From the NCBI GenBank assembly GCA_025924495.1, contig JAICIG010000137.1:1-17096 (forward strand): a stretch of DNA of 17,096 bases, read 5' to 3'. The DNA is from Pirellulales bacterium (GTDB lineage: Bacteria > Planctomycetota > Planctomycetia > Pirellulales > JAICIG01). The translations under genes and the position numbers were made by a program. Positions 1 to 6,984 of the stretch are shown here, one piece after another (the first letter of the stretch is position 1; every line of letters starts with the position of its first letter). A model generated the notes under the pieces. That model was not told the origin of the DNA. It did no database searches and saw only the letters and a program-made list of their open reading frames with translations.

Positions 1-1
1 G

Positions 2-436
2 AACGTCAAGGAGCACGCGGCCGATGCCGCTGAGGCTATTTGGTCGCAACTCACCGAATTCCCCACGAGCGGAGAGGCCGGGCTGATTCTCAAAGCGAAC
101 ATGCTGCCGAGCGCTACGGCGAGCTTCATGCAAGTTTGCCGCGAGCTGGGTCCGCGGGTTTCGCTATTGGCCCATGCCGGCAATGGAATCGTATTGGCCA
201 GTTTCCCGGACTTTGCGCCGACTGATACCTCCCGCTGGCTCTTGCAACGGCTGCAACCTGCCGCGGTGGCGGCTAGCGGCAATCTGGTCGTATGGTCTTG
301 TGCGGGGGGTGAGTTGACGCGGCAGGCGATTTGGGGCGCCTCGCGCGACGACGCCGAGGTGATGCGAGCCGTGAAACGGCAGTTCGATCCACGAGGTCTG
401 CTCAATCCTGGCCGCTTCGTGTATGGTACACAGTAG
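2..436 (+). CDS. glcE: Glycolate oxidase FAD-binding subunit, GlcE-like (5' end cut off by the window)
   Basis: Only the last 144 codons are visible; the frame is open from base 2 to the TAG at 434. The fragment ends with a signature typical of the C-terminal cap of FAD-linked oxidases of the GlcD/GlcE type (FDPRGLLNPGRFVYG), preceded by a helix VMRAVKRQ. In this family the subunit binds FAD and takes part in oxidising glycolate, or D-lactate and other 2-hydroxy acids, on the cytoplasmic side of the membrane. The GlcF iron-sulfur subunit starts 44 bases downstream, which fits the usual glcD-glcE-glcF order. GlcE is preferred over GlcD because the piece directly precedes GlcF and has the Arg/Gly/Trp-containing strand pattern before the final cap (QAIWGAS). 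A GlcD, or a fused GlcDE protein, cannot be excluded because the FAD-binding half lies outside the window. Confidence 0.8.
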   Translation, partial: NVKEHAADAAEAIWSQLTEFPTSGEAGLILKANMLPSATASFMQVCRELGPRVSLLAHAGNGIVLASFPDFAPTDTSRWLLQRLQPAAVAASGNLVVWSCAGGELTRQAIWGASRDDAEVMRAVKRQFDPRGLLNPGRFVYGTQ

Positions 437-480
437 CCTCGCTTTCTCCGCCCGCCGATCTCGTCTCTTAGAAACCAACG

Positions 481-1845
481 ATGGCCCTCCTTTCAGAAAC
501 GCCCGCGGAACCAGCCCCGGAAGAGGCCGAACCGGCGACACGGCCAGATGCTGCTTCAGCGGCTAATCCCGGCGCCGGCATCGATTACGAGCTGTTTCTC
601 GATTGCGTCCATTGTGGGTTGTGTACGGCGTCGTGCCCCACCTACGTCGAGCTCGGCAACGAGAACGACAGCCCGCGCGGTCGGATTTACCTGATGCGGG
701 CGGTCACCGACGGACGGTTGGAGTTGAATCACGAAGTTCGACGCCATCTCGAACTGTGCCTCGACTGCCGATCGTGCGAAACCGCCTGTCCTTCGGGCGT
801 GCAGTACGGCAAGCTGATCGAGCCGTTTCGCGTGGCCATGGAGCAAACGGCCGAAGGGCCGAAGAAATCGGCCGACTGGTTCCATCGTTGGATCCTATTC
901 GGAGTGTTTCCTTATCCCGAGCGAATGCGCGCCTTGCTGGCGCCGGCGCGGCTCGCGCAGCGGCTGGGATTGATGAAGCTGGTTGAATCGCTCGGTTTGA
1001 CGAGGCTGCTGCCGCCACGACTGCGGCAACTCGTCAACATGCTGCCTCCTCCGGCTAAGGCGGAGCCGCCGCTGCCCGAGTTCTTGCCTGCCAAAGGGGC
1101 GCGGCGAGCCACGGTGGCGCTGTTCACCGGCTGCGTGGCCGATGTGATGTTTCGGCCGACGCATTGGGCCACAGCGCGTGTGCTGCAAGAAAACGGCTGC
1201 GATGTGCACGTGCCGCGCGCGCAGGCCTGCTGCGGCGCCATCCACTTTCATGCGGGCTCGAGCGAGCCGGCGCGCGAGCTGGCCGATAAGAACCTGGCGG
1301 CTTTCAAGCTCGACGAGATCGATGCGATCATCGTCAACGTCGCCGGCTGCGGCGCCATGTTGAAGGACTACGGCCATCATTGGCACGACGTGCGGCAAGC
1401 AGAGCGAGAAAAGTTCGCCGCCAAGATCAAAGACGTCAACGAGTTCCTGGACGAGTTAGGCCTGATTCCTCCTCAGGGAGAAATCCGCCTGACGGCCACT
1501 TATCACGACGCCTGCCACTTGGGCCATGCGCAGAAGATTCGAGAGGCGCCGCGGCGATTGCTGGCGCAGGTGCCGGGGCTCGACCTGCGCGAATTGCCTG
1601 AAACCGAAATCTGCTGCGGCGCCGCGGGCACGTATAACCTGACCGAACCTGAGATGGCCGGCCGTTTAAGTCGCCGCAAGCTCGACAACATTCGCAAGAC
1701 GCAGGCGCGGGCCGTGCTGACCGCCAACGCCGGCTGCCTGCTACAAATCGCCCGGGAGGCAAGGCAACAGGGCCAGCCCCTCTGGATCGCCCATCCAATC
1801 GACCTGCTCGATCTCAGCTATCGCGGCGAGCAGCCGCCGGTGTAA
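481..1845 (+). CDS. glcF: Glycolate oxidase iron-sulfur subunit GlcF
   Basis: This 454-residue protein carries two 4Fe-4S ferredoxin-type motifs near the N-terminus: Cys42, 45, 48, 52 (CVHCGLCTASCP) and Cys93, 96, 99, 103 (CLDCRSCETACP). Two CCG domains (cysteine-rich, DUF224 type) follow, with CCG at 250-252 and 378-380 and partner cysteines in TGCVAD (about 216-221) and YHDACH (about 341-346). This is the layout of GlcF, the electron-transfer subunit that takes electrons from the FAD subunits and passes them to the quinone pool or a related acceptor. The first 34 residues form an Ala/Pro/Glu-rich, probably disordered extension. No clear Shine-Dalgarno sequence precedes the ATG, but no better internal start exists before the first cluster. 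Its position 44 bases after the GlcE-like gene supports an operon. A related lactate or other 2-hydroxy-acid oxidase subunit remains possible. Confidence 0.9.
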   Translation: MALLSETPAEPAPEEAEPATRPDAASAANPGAGIDYELFLDCVHCGLCTASCPTYVELGNENDSPRGRIYLMRAVTDGRLELNHEVRRHLELCLDCRSCETACPSGVQYGKLIEPFRVAMEQTAEGPKKSADWFHRWILFGVFPYPERMRALLAPARLAQRLGLMKLVESLGLTRLLPPRLRQLVNMLPPPAKAEPPLPEFLPAKGARRATVALFTGCVADVMFRPTHWATARVLQENGCDVHVPRAQACCGAIHFHAGSSEPARELADKNLAAFKLDEIDAIIVNVAGCGAMLKDYGHHWHDVRQAEREKFAAKIKDVNEFLDELGLIPPQGEIRLTATYHDACHLGHAQKIREAPRRLLAQVPGLDLRELPETEICCGAAGTYNLTEPEMAGRLSRRKLDNIRKTQARAVLTANAGCLLQIAREARQQGQPLWIAHPIDLLDLSYRGEQPPV

Positions 1846-2259
1846 ATGCTTGGTTCTGTTATTCGCTGTGGTTGCTATTCGGATATCGATTTGAATGGCT
1901 GTAATCAACGCGTCGACGTCCGCTGTCAGCCGATGGGTCAATCGGGCTCGCCGCTTTTTGCTGGCCTCGTCGCTCTTGTTGGCCGCATTCATCGCTTGGA
2001 GCTCGACCAGTTCCCTGTGCTAAGGATCGATCAAATCTGGATCGCCGACGGGCTGCTCGCGAATGATGTGCATGCCGTCGCGATGCAACATTCCGACCAT
2101 CGGGCGGTTATCTGCGATTTGCTGTTTCCCCGCCTTTGAGGGAGGCGCCGGCGCGATGAAATTGCCTGAGCCGAACCCTTTACTCGGGCCTCTATAATTC
2201 ACCAACGCGCCAGCTCGCAATCGATCTGGCGCTTCCGACTTTGCGGGGGCCGTCAACAT
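1741..2259 (-). pseudogene. Possible decayed small gene of unknown function with one in-frame TAG
   Basis: The 504-base gap between glcF and the LssY-like gene has no intact gene. On the minus strand one frame runs from an ATG at 2259 down to a stop at 1741, interrupted only by a TAG at 2020-2022. The residues on both sides of the TAG read like one protein: GMHIIREQPVGDPDLIDP before it, and HRELVELQAMNAANKSDE, then a Lys/Arg/Ala-rich helix, after it. A single change from GAG (Glu) would explain the stop. Third-position GC in the best stretch is about two thirds by hand count, moderate rather than strongly coding. The last 105 bases overlap glcF on the opposite strand, so the true end may lie earlier. 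I do not recognise a family. A chance open frame is the main alternative. Confidence 0.3.
2193..2198 (+). promoter_or_regulatory. Consensus -10 hexamer (TATAAT) upstream of the LssY-like gene
   Basis: A perfect TATAAT sits about 150 bases before the start of the downstream gene, in otherwise GC-rich sequence. No good -35 hexamer lies 16 to 18 bases upstream, where the sequence reads around GCCGAA. It is therefore only a candidate promoter, and it would give a long leader. Confidence 0.25.
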
Positions 2260-2337
2260 TCGACATTGCCACACGCGGCCGCCGTGTGGCTGGCCGACGG
2301 AATGTGCGGTGCGGATTGAATTGTTGCCATCATCACG

Positions 2338-2345
2338 GAGGAGGG
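2338..2345 (+). promoter_or_regulatory. Strong ribosome binding site selecting a TTG start
   Basis: GGAGGAGG lies four bases before the TTG at 2350. The in-frame ATG at 2380 has no Shine-Dalgarno sequence at a workable distance. The site therefore favours TTG as the start of the LssY-like gene. Confidence 0.55.
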
Positions 2346-2349
2346 GAGC

Positions 2350-3216
2350 TTGCCGCCGAGGTCGGCTCCTGCATATCGCATGCCCGAAAACGATATCCAT
2401 CAGGCGAGGGCCGAGCGGCATTGGCGACGTCGAGTGCGACGAGCCGGCTACACGGTCCTATCATTGCTGGCCGCCTACTTGTTGGCCGCTTACGTGATTC
2501 TGCCGCTGGGATGGACGCACTTCGAGCATCACCCTTCCATGGAAGGCGCTCCGAAGGTCGCACTTACCCGAGAGGGCATTTCCGGCGACCCGCTCAACGT
2601 CGGTCTCATCGGAGCCAAACAGGAAGTTGTGCGTGCGATGTTGGCGGCCGGTTGGCAACCTGCGGATCGGACGACGCTGCGCACCAGCATGCATCTGGCG
2701 GCCGCCGTCGTGTTCAATCACGTTTATGAGACGGCGCCCGTCAGCAACCTGTATGTCTGGGGCAAGCGAGAAGATCTGGCCTTCGAGCGCCCGGTCGATG
2801 GCAAAGCGCGGCAGCGGCATCATGTACGGTTCTGGAAGGCAAACGGTCTGGGAACACAAGAGCGGCCCTTGTGGATCGGGGCCGCTACGTTTGACCGCGG
2901 CGTGGGCGTGAGTCACTATACGGGAAAAGTCACGCATCACATCAAAGCCGATATCGATGCGGAGCGTGATCGGTTGTTTGAAGATCTAAGCGCAGCTCGC
3001 CAACTGGATAAGATCTTCGAAGTATCCGGCGTCGGACCGACCTTGCTCGGACGAAACGGCGGGGGCGACCGCTATTTCACTGACGGAGAAGTCAAGGTTG
3101 GCATGGTTTCGACGGATAATATCCCGCAATCATCGCAGCCCGACAAACTAGAGAACCCGCCGCTCGTAGAATTGAAAAACGAGGCGTGGGACAAATTGCG
3201 TCCGCTCTTACAATGA
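2350..3216 (+). CDS. Membrane-anchored LssY C-terminal domain protein
   Basis: This 288-residue protein has a basic N-terminus, one membrane segment at about 34-53 (TVLSLLAAYLLAAYVILPLG) and a C-terminal region (about 80-250) resembling the LssY C-terminal domain. Typical pieces are PLNVGLIGAK at the domain start, AAGWQPAD, a central strand SNLYVWGKREDLAFE, RHHVRFWKA, and a conserved block with LWIGAATFD, THHIKADIDAERD and LFEDL. LssY is named after a gene near the Legionella type I secretion locus; the biochemical role of the domain is not established. In larger relatives it sits behind a DedA- or PAP2-type membrane domain, but here it has only a single anchor, so most of the protein probably faces the periplasm. 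The start is TTG at 2350, chosen for its strong ribosome binding site; ATG at 2380 would remove ten residues. No partner gene is evident. Confidence 0.8.
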   Translation: MPPRSAPAYRMPENDIHQARAERHWRRRVRRAGYTVLSLLAAYLLAAYVILPLGWTHFEHHPSMEGAPKVALTREGISGDPLNVGLIGAKQEVVRAMLAAGWQPADRTTLRTSMHLAAAVVFNHVYETAPVSNLYVWGKREDLAFERPVDGKARQRHHVRFWKANGLGTQERPLWIGAATFDRGVGVSHYTGKVTHHIKADIDAERDRLFEDLSAARQLDKIFEVSGVGPTLLGRNGGGDRYFTDGEVKVGMVSTDNIPQSSQPDKLENPPLVELKNEAWDKLRPLLQ

Positions 3217-3268
3217 TGCTCGCTTAGGACTAGTGATTCGAACGTTTAACGCCGGCAAAGGGCCTCTC

Positions 3269-4303
3269 ATGATCTTGCGTTGCCAGTCGCATATTCTCTT
3301 TCTCGCCGCGGCGTTTCTCCTTGGCGCCGGGTTGGCTTCTGCAGCAGAACAAAATCCGATTCCGCTGATCTTTGAAACGGATATCGGCAACGATATCGAT
3401 GATGCACTGGCTCTGGGAGTCATTCATGCCCTGGAGAGCCGGGGCGAGTGCAAGTTGCTGGCGGTTACGATCAACAAGGACAATCCGTTTTGCGCGCCAT
3501 TCGTCGATCTAGTGAACACGTTCTATGGCCGGGGCGAGATTCCGATCGGGATGATTCGCGAGGGCAAAACGCCGGAGGACGGGCGATTTGTGCGGCAAGT
3601 CTGCGAGGCTCGCGACGGCGACCAGCCGCGTTACGCTCGCGACCTGGCCAGCGGCCGCGACGCGCCGGAAGCGGTGGCGTTGCTGCGCAAGATTTTGGCT
3701 TCGCAGCCCGATGGTTCGGTCGTCATTGTATCGGTGGGATTCTCCACCAACTTGGCGCGGCTGCTCGATTCGCCGGCTGACAAAACCTCGCCGCTGACAG
3801 GCGAGAAGTTGGTGGCGAAAAAGTGCCGGCTGCTCTCGGCCATGGCGGGCAACTTCAGCCGGCCCGACGCGCAGAAGGAATACAACGTCTATATCGATCA
3901 GCCTGCGGCGGAAGAGGTCTTCAAGCGCTGGCCCACCCCGATTGTCGCCAGCGGCTACGAAGTGGGCGAGGCGATCACGTATCCCGCCACGAGCATCGCC
4001 CGCGACTTCGGCTATGTCAAACATCACCCGTTGCGCGAGGCCTACGATTTCTATTCCGAAGGCCCGCACGACCGACCGACCTGGGATCTGACGAGCGTGC
4101 TGTATGCAGTACGGCCCGACCGAGGTTACTTCGGCCTCTCAGCGCCGGGAAAAATCCGCGTGACCGGCGATTCGCTCACGCCGTTCACCGCCGATCCAAC
4201 CGGCCGGCATCGCTACCTGACGGTCAACAATGAGCAGGCCGTGCGGGTCCGCGAAGCGCTCGTGCATTTGGCAAGCCAACCGCCCGAAAAGCCCTCTCAC
4301 TAA
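3269..4303 (+). CDS. Exported nucleoside hydrolase (inosine/uridine-preferring family)
   Basis: The 344-residue product starts with a signal peptide (hydrophobic core 9-24, likely cleavage after LASA at about 26). It then carries the N-terminal hallmark of the inosine/uridine-preferring nucleoside hydrolase fold: FETDIGNDIDDALAL at 35-49, with Asp38, Asp42, Asp44 and Asp45 in the Ca-binding aspartate cluster. Further family-like blocks are VVIVSVGFSTNLARLL (151-166), MAGNF (192-196), EYNVYIDQPAA (204-214) and TWDLTSVLYAV (271-281), which contributes a late aspartate. Such enzymes cleave the N-glycosidic bond of nucleosides; export suggests scavenging in the periplasm. Planctomycetes have many paralogues of this fold with unproven substrates, so the exact substrate is open. 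ATG at 3269 is preferred over an upstream GTG because it directly precedes the signal peptide and follows AAAGGG. The gene ends 27 bases before a convergent gene. Confidence 0.88.
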   Translation: MILRCQSHILFLAAAFLLGAGLASAAEQNPIPLIFETDIGNDIDDALALGVIHALESRGECKLLAVTINKDNPFCAPFVDLVNTFYGRGEIPIGMIREGKTPEDGRFVRQVCEARDGDQPRYARDLASGRDAPEAVALLRKILASQPDGSVVIVSVGFSTNLARLLDSPADKTSPLTGEKLVAKKCRLLSAMAGNFSRPDAQKEYNVYIDQPAAEEVFKRWPTPIVASGYEVGEAITYPATSIARDFGYVKHHPLREAYDFYSEGPHDRPTWDLTSVLYAVRPDRGYFGLSAPGKIRVTGDSLTPFTADPTGRHRYLTVNNEQAVRVREALVHLASQPPEKPSH

Positions 4304-4330
4304 CGACGGGTGAAATCGCGGTGGCAGACC

Positions 4331-5182
4331 TTAGCGATCGCGTTTCAATTCTTTGAGAATCTCGGCCATGACGCGAACTTCCCTGCCCAGCAGTTGCACC
4401 TGTTCGCGCAACTCGGCGATCTCTTTTTCTCCTCGCTCATCATCCTCGTCATCCTCATCCTCGTCGTCTTCGTCCATCGCGCGACGATGCTCCATCGGAC
4501 GTCGGCCGGCATGCGGGCCTGGATGGCCCAGCCACGATGGCAATCCGCCAGGCGGTGCGCCTGTCACGATTACATACACGACCTGTGGCGGTTGGGGATG
4601 AGGACTGCCAGGATGTTGTCCCGGCATCAAATGCGGTCCGACGCCTGGATGAACTATTTGCCCTGGCGGATGCGGAAAGCTGGCGCCATGCGGGCCCGGC
4701 GGCCCATGATGTGCGCCAGGCATCATGCCGCCGAAATGCGCTGGTTGAGGTCGTCCGTGCTCCATGTGCATTTCATGATGGACATGATGCTCTTCTTGCT
4801 CGTGGCGCCGGCGCGCCTCGGCATCTCTCGCGCGCTCGGCCGCCTCTCGTCGGCGTGCACGCTCCCGCTCGCGATCTGGTTCTCGATCGTTGCGCTCTCG
4901 CGCCTCTTCTTGTTCTCTCGCTTCGCGATCTCGGGCACGTTCTCGCTCGCGCTGCTCCAGTTCCTTTCGTTCTCTTTCTTTTCGTCTGGCGGCGCGATCG
5001 CGCGGCTCGTCATCATCCGCCTCCGCCTCGCGAGCTTCGGCCATAACATGGCGGTTGACCGCCTGGTAAAAAGCCCGCTTCAGGCTGCGTAAGCCAACCG
5101 TCTGGACCGTTTCATCTTCGGCCCGAGCCGTGGCTGGCTGAAGCAAAGCCGCGGCCAGGCATGACAGCAAGACGCATCGCAT
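4331..5182 (-). CDS. Secreted low-complexity protein: Arg/Glu coil, His/Pro/Gly segment, acidic run, C-terminal coiled coil
   Basis: I recognise no family. The 283-residue product has a signal peptide (1-21, ending TARA), then a short ordinary stretch (LRSLKRAFYQAVNRH at 31-45). Residues about 49-130 form a highly charged, Arg/Glu-dominated helix or coil. Residues about 131-232 are rich in His, Pro, Gly and Met with repeated GPHG/HPG/PGPH-like pieces. An acidic run lies at 237-249, and a leucine-containing amphipathic helix with coiled-coil character at about 252-281. The start is well supported: AAGGAG at 5191-5196 is eight bases before the ATG, followed at once by the signal peptide. The His-rich part could bind metal and the coil could mediate self-assembly, but both are inferences from composition. 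The closest upstream gene on this strand is 203 bases away, so it is probably transcribed alone. Confidence 0.75.
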   Translation of the reverse strand: MRCVLLSCLAAALLQPATARAEDETVQTVGLRSLKRAFYQAVNRHVMAEAREAEADDDEPRDRAARRKERERKELEQRERERARDREAREQEEARERNDREPDRERERARRREAAERARDAEARRRHEQEEHHVHHEMHMEHGRPQPAHFGGMMPGAHHGPPGPHGASFPHPPGQIVHPGVGPHLMPGQHPGSPHPQPPQVVYVIVTGAPPGGLPSWLGHPGPHAGRRPMEHRRAMDEDDEDEDDEDDERGEKEIAELREQVQLLGREVRVMAEILKELKRDR

Positions 5183-5385
5183 GGATCGATCTCCTTGTGG
5201 GGAGGGGCAGAGAAGTCGGCCGGCCGACGGTCGTCCGCGGCCGATACCCTTATAACATCGATCAACGACCAAAGCTCGGCCAGTTGGCAAGAATTGCGAA
5301 CAGGATCCGGGCGATTGGCCGCCCGCATCGATCACCAATGCGCGAACTTGCCGCAACTGCAAGCCGGAAAGCGAGGCGGGAAAAC

Positions 5386-5886
5386 CTACTTCGGCACGTT
5401 TCCGGCCACCAAGGAGGTCATGTCCAGGCTGCTTACAATGCCGACCGGTCGCTCGTCTTCAACGACGATGATCCGATGGACATGGTGACGCACCATTTCT
5501 TCGGCCAGTTCCGAAACCGGAGCGTCGGGGCCGCAGGTCAGCACCTGGCCGCGCATGACATCCTTGACTCGCTGATCTTTGAGACGCTTGACAAACCCAT
5601 GGAATTCTTGCGGGGCGGAGTGCTTGAAGCCATCGGCCTGGCTGTCGAACCAGACTTCGAGACCCGAAACCTGCTCGTCCAGCGATTCGACAAGTTCCTC
5701 GACGCGCACCAGATCGCTGCGGCTGACAATGCCCACGAGTCTCCCCTGAGCGTCGACCACCGGAGCGCCGGAAATATGCGACTCGATGAGCAAGCGCCGC
5801 AATTCCGCCAACGACTGCTCGGGATGAGCATTGATCAAGTCGCGGTGCATGATGTCGCGGGCCACTAGTTCGGCGAAAGGGTGCAT
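5386..5886 (-). CDS. Stand-alone two-CBS-domain protein
   Basis: The 166-residue protein consists of two CBS motifs. The first spans about 8-64 (ARDIMHRDLI, then HISGAPVVDAQGRLVGIVSRSDLVR). The second spans about 107-162 (VKDVMRGQVLTC, then VHRIIVVEDERPVGIVSSLDMTSLV). The two are separated by a roughly 40-residue linker (EELVESLDEQVSGLEVWFDS onward), longer than in minimal tandem CBS proteins. CBS pairs usually bind adenine nucleotides such as AMP, ATP or SAM and act as regulatory modules; no catalytic or channel domain is attached here. It should be cytoplasmic. The start is firm: AAGGAGG at 5892-5898 lies five bases before the ATG. It is flanked by gaps of about 200 bases on both sides, so its partner protein is not evident from context. 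Confidence 0.9.
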   Translation of the reverse strand: MHPFAELVARDIMHRDLINAHPEQSLAELRRLLIESHISGAPVVDAQGRLVGIVSRSDLVRVEELVESLDEQVSGLEVWFDSQADGFKHSAPQEFHGFVKRLKDQRVKDVMRGQVLTCGPDAPVSELAEEMVRHHVHRIIVVEDERPVGIVSSLDMTSLVAGNVPK

Positions 5887-5928
5887 GCCGACCTCCTTTG
5901 CTTCGCAAGCTACTGGATTGACCCCAAT

Positions 5929-5949
5929 GCGCCAAGGGCGACAAACGCC
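5929..5949. repeat. Degenerate third member of the AACGCC/GGCGTT palindrome cluster
   Basis: The 11-base string CGCCAAGGGCG at 5930-5940 is the exact reverse complement of 5981-5991, and CAAACGCC at 5942-5949 is the reverse complement of 5988-5995. The segment looks like an inverted, imperfect copy of the hairpin at 5973-5996. It could pair with that hairpin to give mutually exclusive folds. Confidence 0.5.
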
Positions 5950-5972
5950 ACAAAGGTCGGCGAGGGCGCGTA

Positions 5973-5996
5973 GCGAACGCCGCCCTTGGCGTTTGC
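5973..5996. repeat. Palindromic repeat, copy 1 (hairpin with 6-base loop)
   Basis: GCGAACGCC and GGCGTTTGC flank the loop GCCCTT, giving a nine-pair stem with one G-T pair. It lies in the leader region of the CBS gene. The stem core AACGCC/GGCGTT and the six-base loop are shared with the hairpin at 6037-6058. Confidence 0.6.
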
Positions 5997-6036
5997 GCGG
6001 GACCGCCGATTGACACGCCAATCAAACGCAATGCCC

Positions 6037-6058
6037 GGAACGCCAGGGACGGCGTTCC
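6037..6058. repeat. Palindromic repeat, copy 2 (hairpin with 6-base loop)
   Basis: GGAACGCC and GGCGTTCC form a perfect eight-pair stem around AGGGAC. Read on the minus strand the loop is GTCCCT, close to the GCCCTT loop of the copy at 5973-5996, so the two copies are in opposite orientation. It lies 53 bases beyond the stop of the gene at 6111 and could also end that transcript, although there is no T-run on either side. Confidence 0.6.
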
Positions 6059-6110
6059 CTACAATTATTAACGGCACAAATCGCGCCTCCCGCGTGCCAA
6101 ACAGGCGCTC

Positions 6111-6842
6111 CTACCCAGCAGCTTCGCCGTTTTCGAGATGGAAATCGACCACCAGCGGCAAGTGGTCGCTCGCTCGTCGAGCCAAGAGCGTCGAAACGGC
6201 GCGGGCATGCCGGATGGCGACAGGACCGCGATGGAACACTTTGTCGAGCGATCCCAACGCCAGGTAGGCGGGAAAGGTGCGAAATCGCGAGGGGGGCGAC
6301 GTCGCCGAGCGGAACCCCTGGGCCGCGAAGGGGCCGTCCGTTAACGTATTCCGCCAGTCGTTGGTGTCGCCCGCCATGATCGAAGGCAAGTGGTGCGACT
6401 CGCGGAACAGCGGATGGGCCAGCAAGTGGCCAACCTGCCAATGGCGCTCTCGCTCGGCGAGACCTAAGTGCCAGTTCACTATCTGCAGAGGCCCCTCGGG
6501 CGTCATCACTACGGCGATTTGCGCCCCGCGCGGCTTTTTGCTGTTGAGCCGCAACGAAATCTGATGTTGTCGTTCGAATGGCCAGCGCGACAGAAGCAGG
6601 TTGCCGTAGCCGCCCGAGCGAAGGTGAACGTTGCGCTGGTAGAGATGAGCGGCGGAGCGAAAATATTTCGTCAGAATCTTCGGCTGGTCGTCGTGCCGCG
6701 AGCGGGGGACGTGCTGATCGACTTCCTGCAAGCAAATCAGGTCGGGGTTTTCGAGTTCAATGACCTCGATAATTCGCTCGAGACGGTAGCGCCGGTCGCG
6801 ACCGCCGATCCCCTTGTGGATGTTGTAACTCAGTAACCGCAT
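6111..6842 (-). CDS. Endonuclease/exonuclease/phosphatase-family hydrolase
   Basis: The 243-residue, signal-less protein shows the metal-dependent EEP fold motifs in order: SYNIHKGIGG with Asn7, LQEVD with Glu40, NWHLGL with His125, GDTNDW with Asp159 and Asn161, SLDKVF with Asp200, and SDHLPLVVDF with Asp226-His227. This is the full catalytic set of the DNase I/sphingomyelinase-like superfamily, so activity on a phosphodiester or phosphomonoester is expected; the substrate is not determined. Length matches small stand-alone bacterial members. ATG at 6842 opens directly onto the first core strand (RLLSYN), and a short GAGGA lies just before it. The glycogen debranching gene ends 142 bases upstream on the same strand, so co-transcription is possible, but no functional link is obvious. 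Confidence 0.9.
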   Translation of the reverse strand: MRLLSYNIHKGIGGRDRRYRLERIIEVIELENPDLICLQEVDQHVPRSRHDDQPKILTKYFRSAAHLYQRNVHLRSGGYGNLLLSRWPFERQHQISLRLNSKKPRGAQIAVVMTPEGPLQIVNWHLGLAERERHWQVGHLLAHPLFRESHHLPSIMAGDTNDWRNTLTDGPFAAQGFRSATSPPSRFRTFPAYLALGSLDKVFHRGPVAIRHARAVSTLLARRASDHLPLVVDFHLENGEAAG

Positions 6843-6984
6843 CGTCCTCGAACTTACGGGCTATCGCAGTCGACGAAAGAGCAGAATCGCTCGTTAACTC
6901 TCACAGCCGCTCTCTCGCCAATCAACGGCTAAGCTGCGTCATGCTAAAGCATAACCTACAATTCTCGCTGGAACGCCGGGCTTT

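Noticed and set aside
1846..2139. Plus-strand frame of 97 codons starting right after the glcF stop
   Set aside because: It has low third-position GC (about half), no ribosome binding site and no recognisable motif. It is the complement of the more gene-like minus-strand frame.
4310..5092. Long plus-strand frame of 260 codons opposite the low-complexity protein
   Set aside because: It is the complement of a repetitive coding sequence. The minus-strand gene has a signal peptide and a good ribosome binding site, and this frame has neither.
4331..5182. Apparent tandem repeats in the Arg/Glu and Asp/Glu coding stretches
   Set aside because: These are short codon-level low complexity within one gene, without a fixed repeat unit, so they are not listed as a separate DNA repeat.
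5968..5983. 16-base string GCGTAGCGAACGCCGC shared with the deacetylase gene near 10680
   Set aside because: At 10680 it encodes part of the deacetylase (RYAEAL region) and shows no hairpin there. It is most likely chance in GC-rich sequence.
6941..6952. Palindrome ATGCT-AA-AGCAT after the GlgX stop
   Set aside because: The stem is only five pairs and no T-run follows, too weak to call a terminator. The nearby 9-mer AATTGTAGG (minus strand) also occurs next to the hairpin at 6037-6058, but two occurrences are not enough to claim an element.
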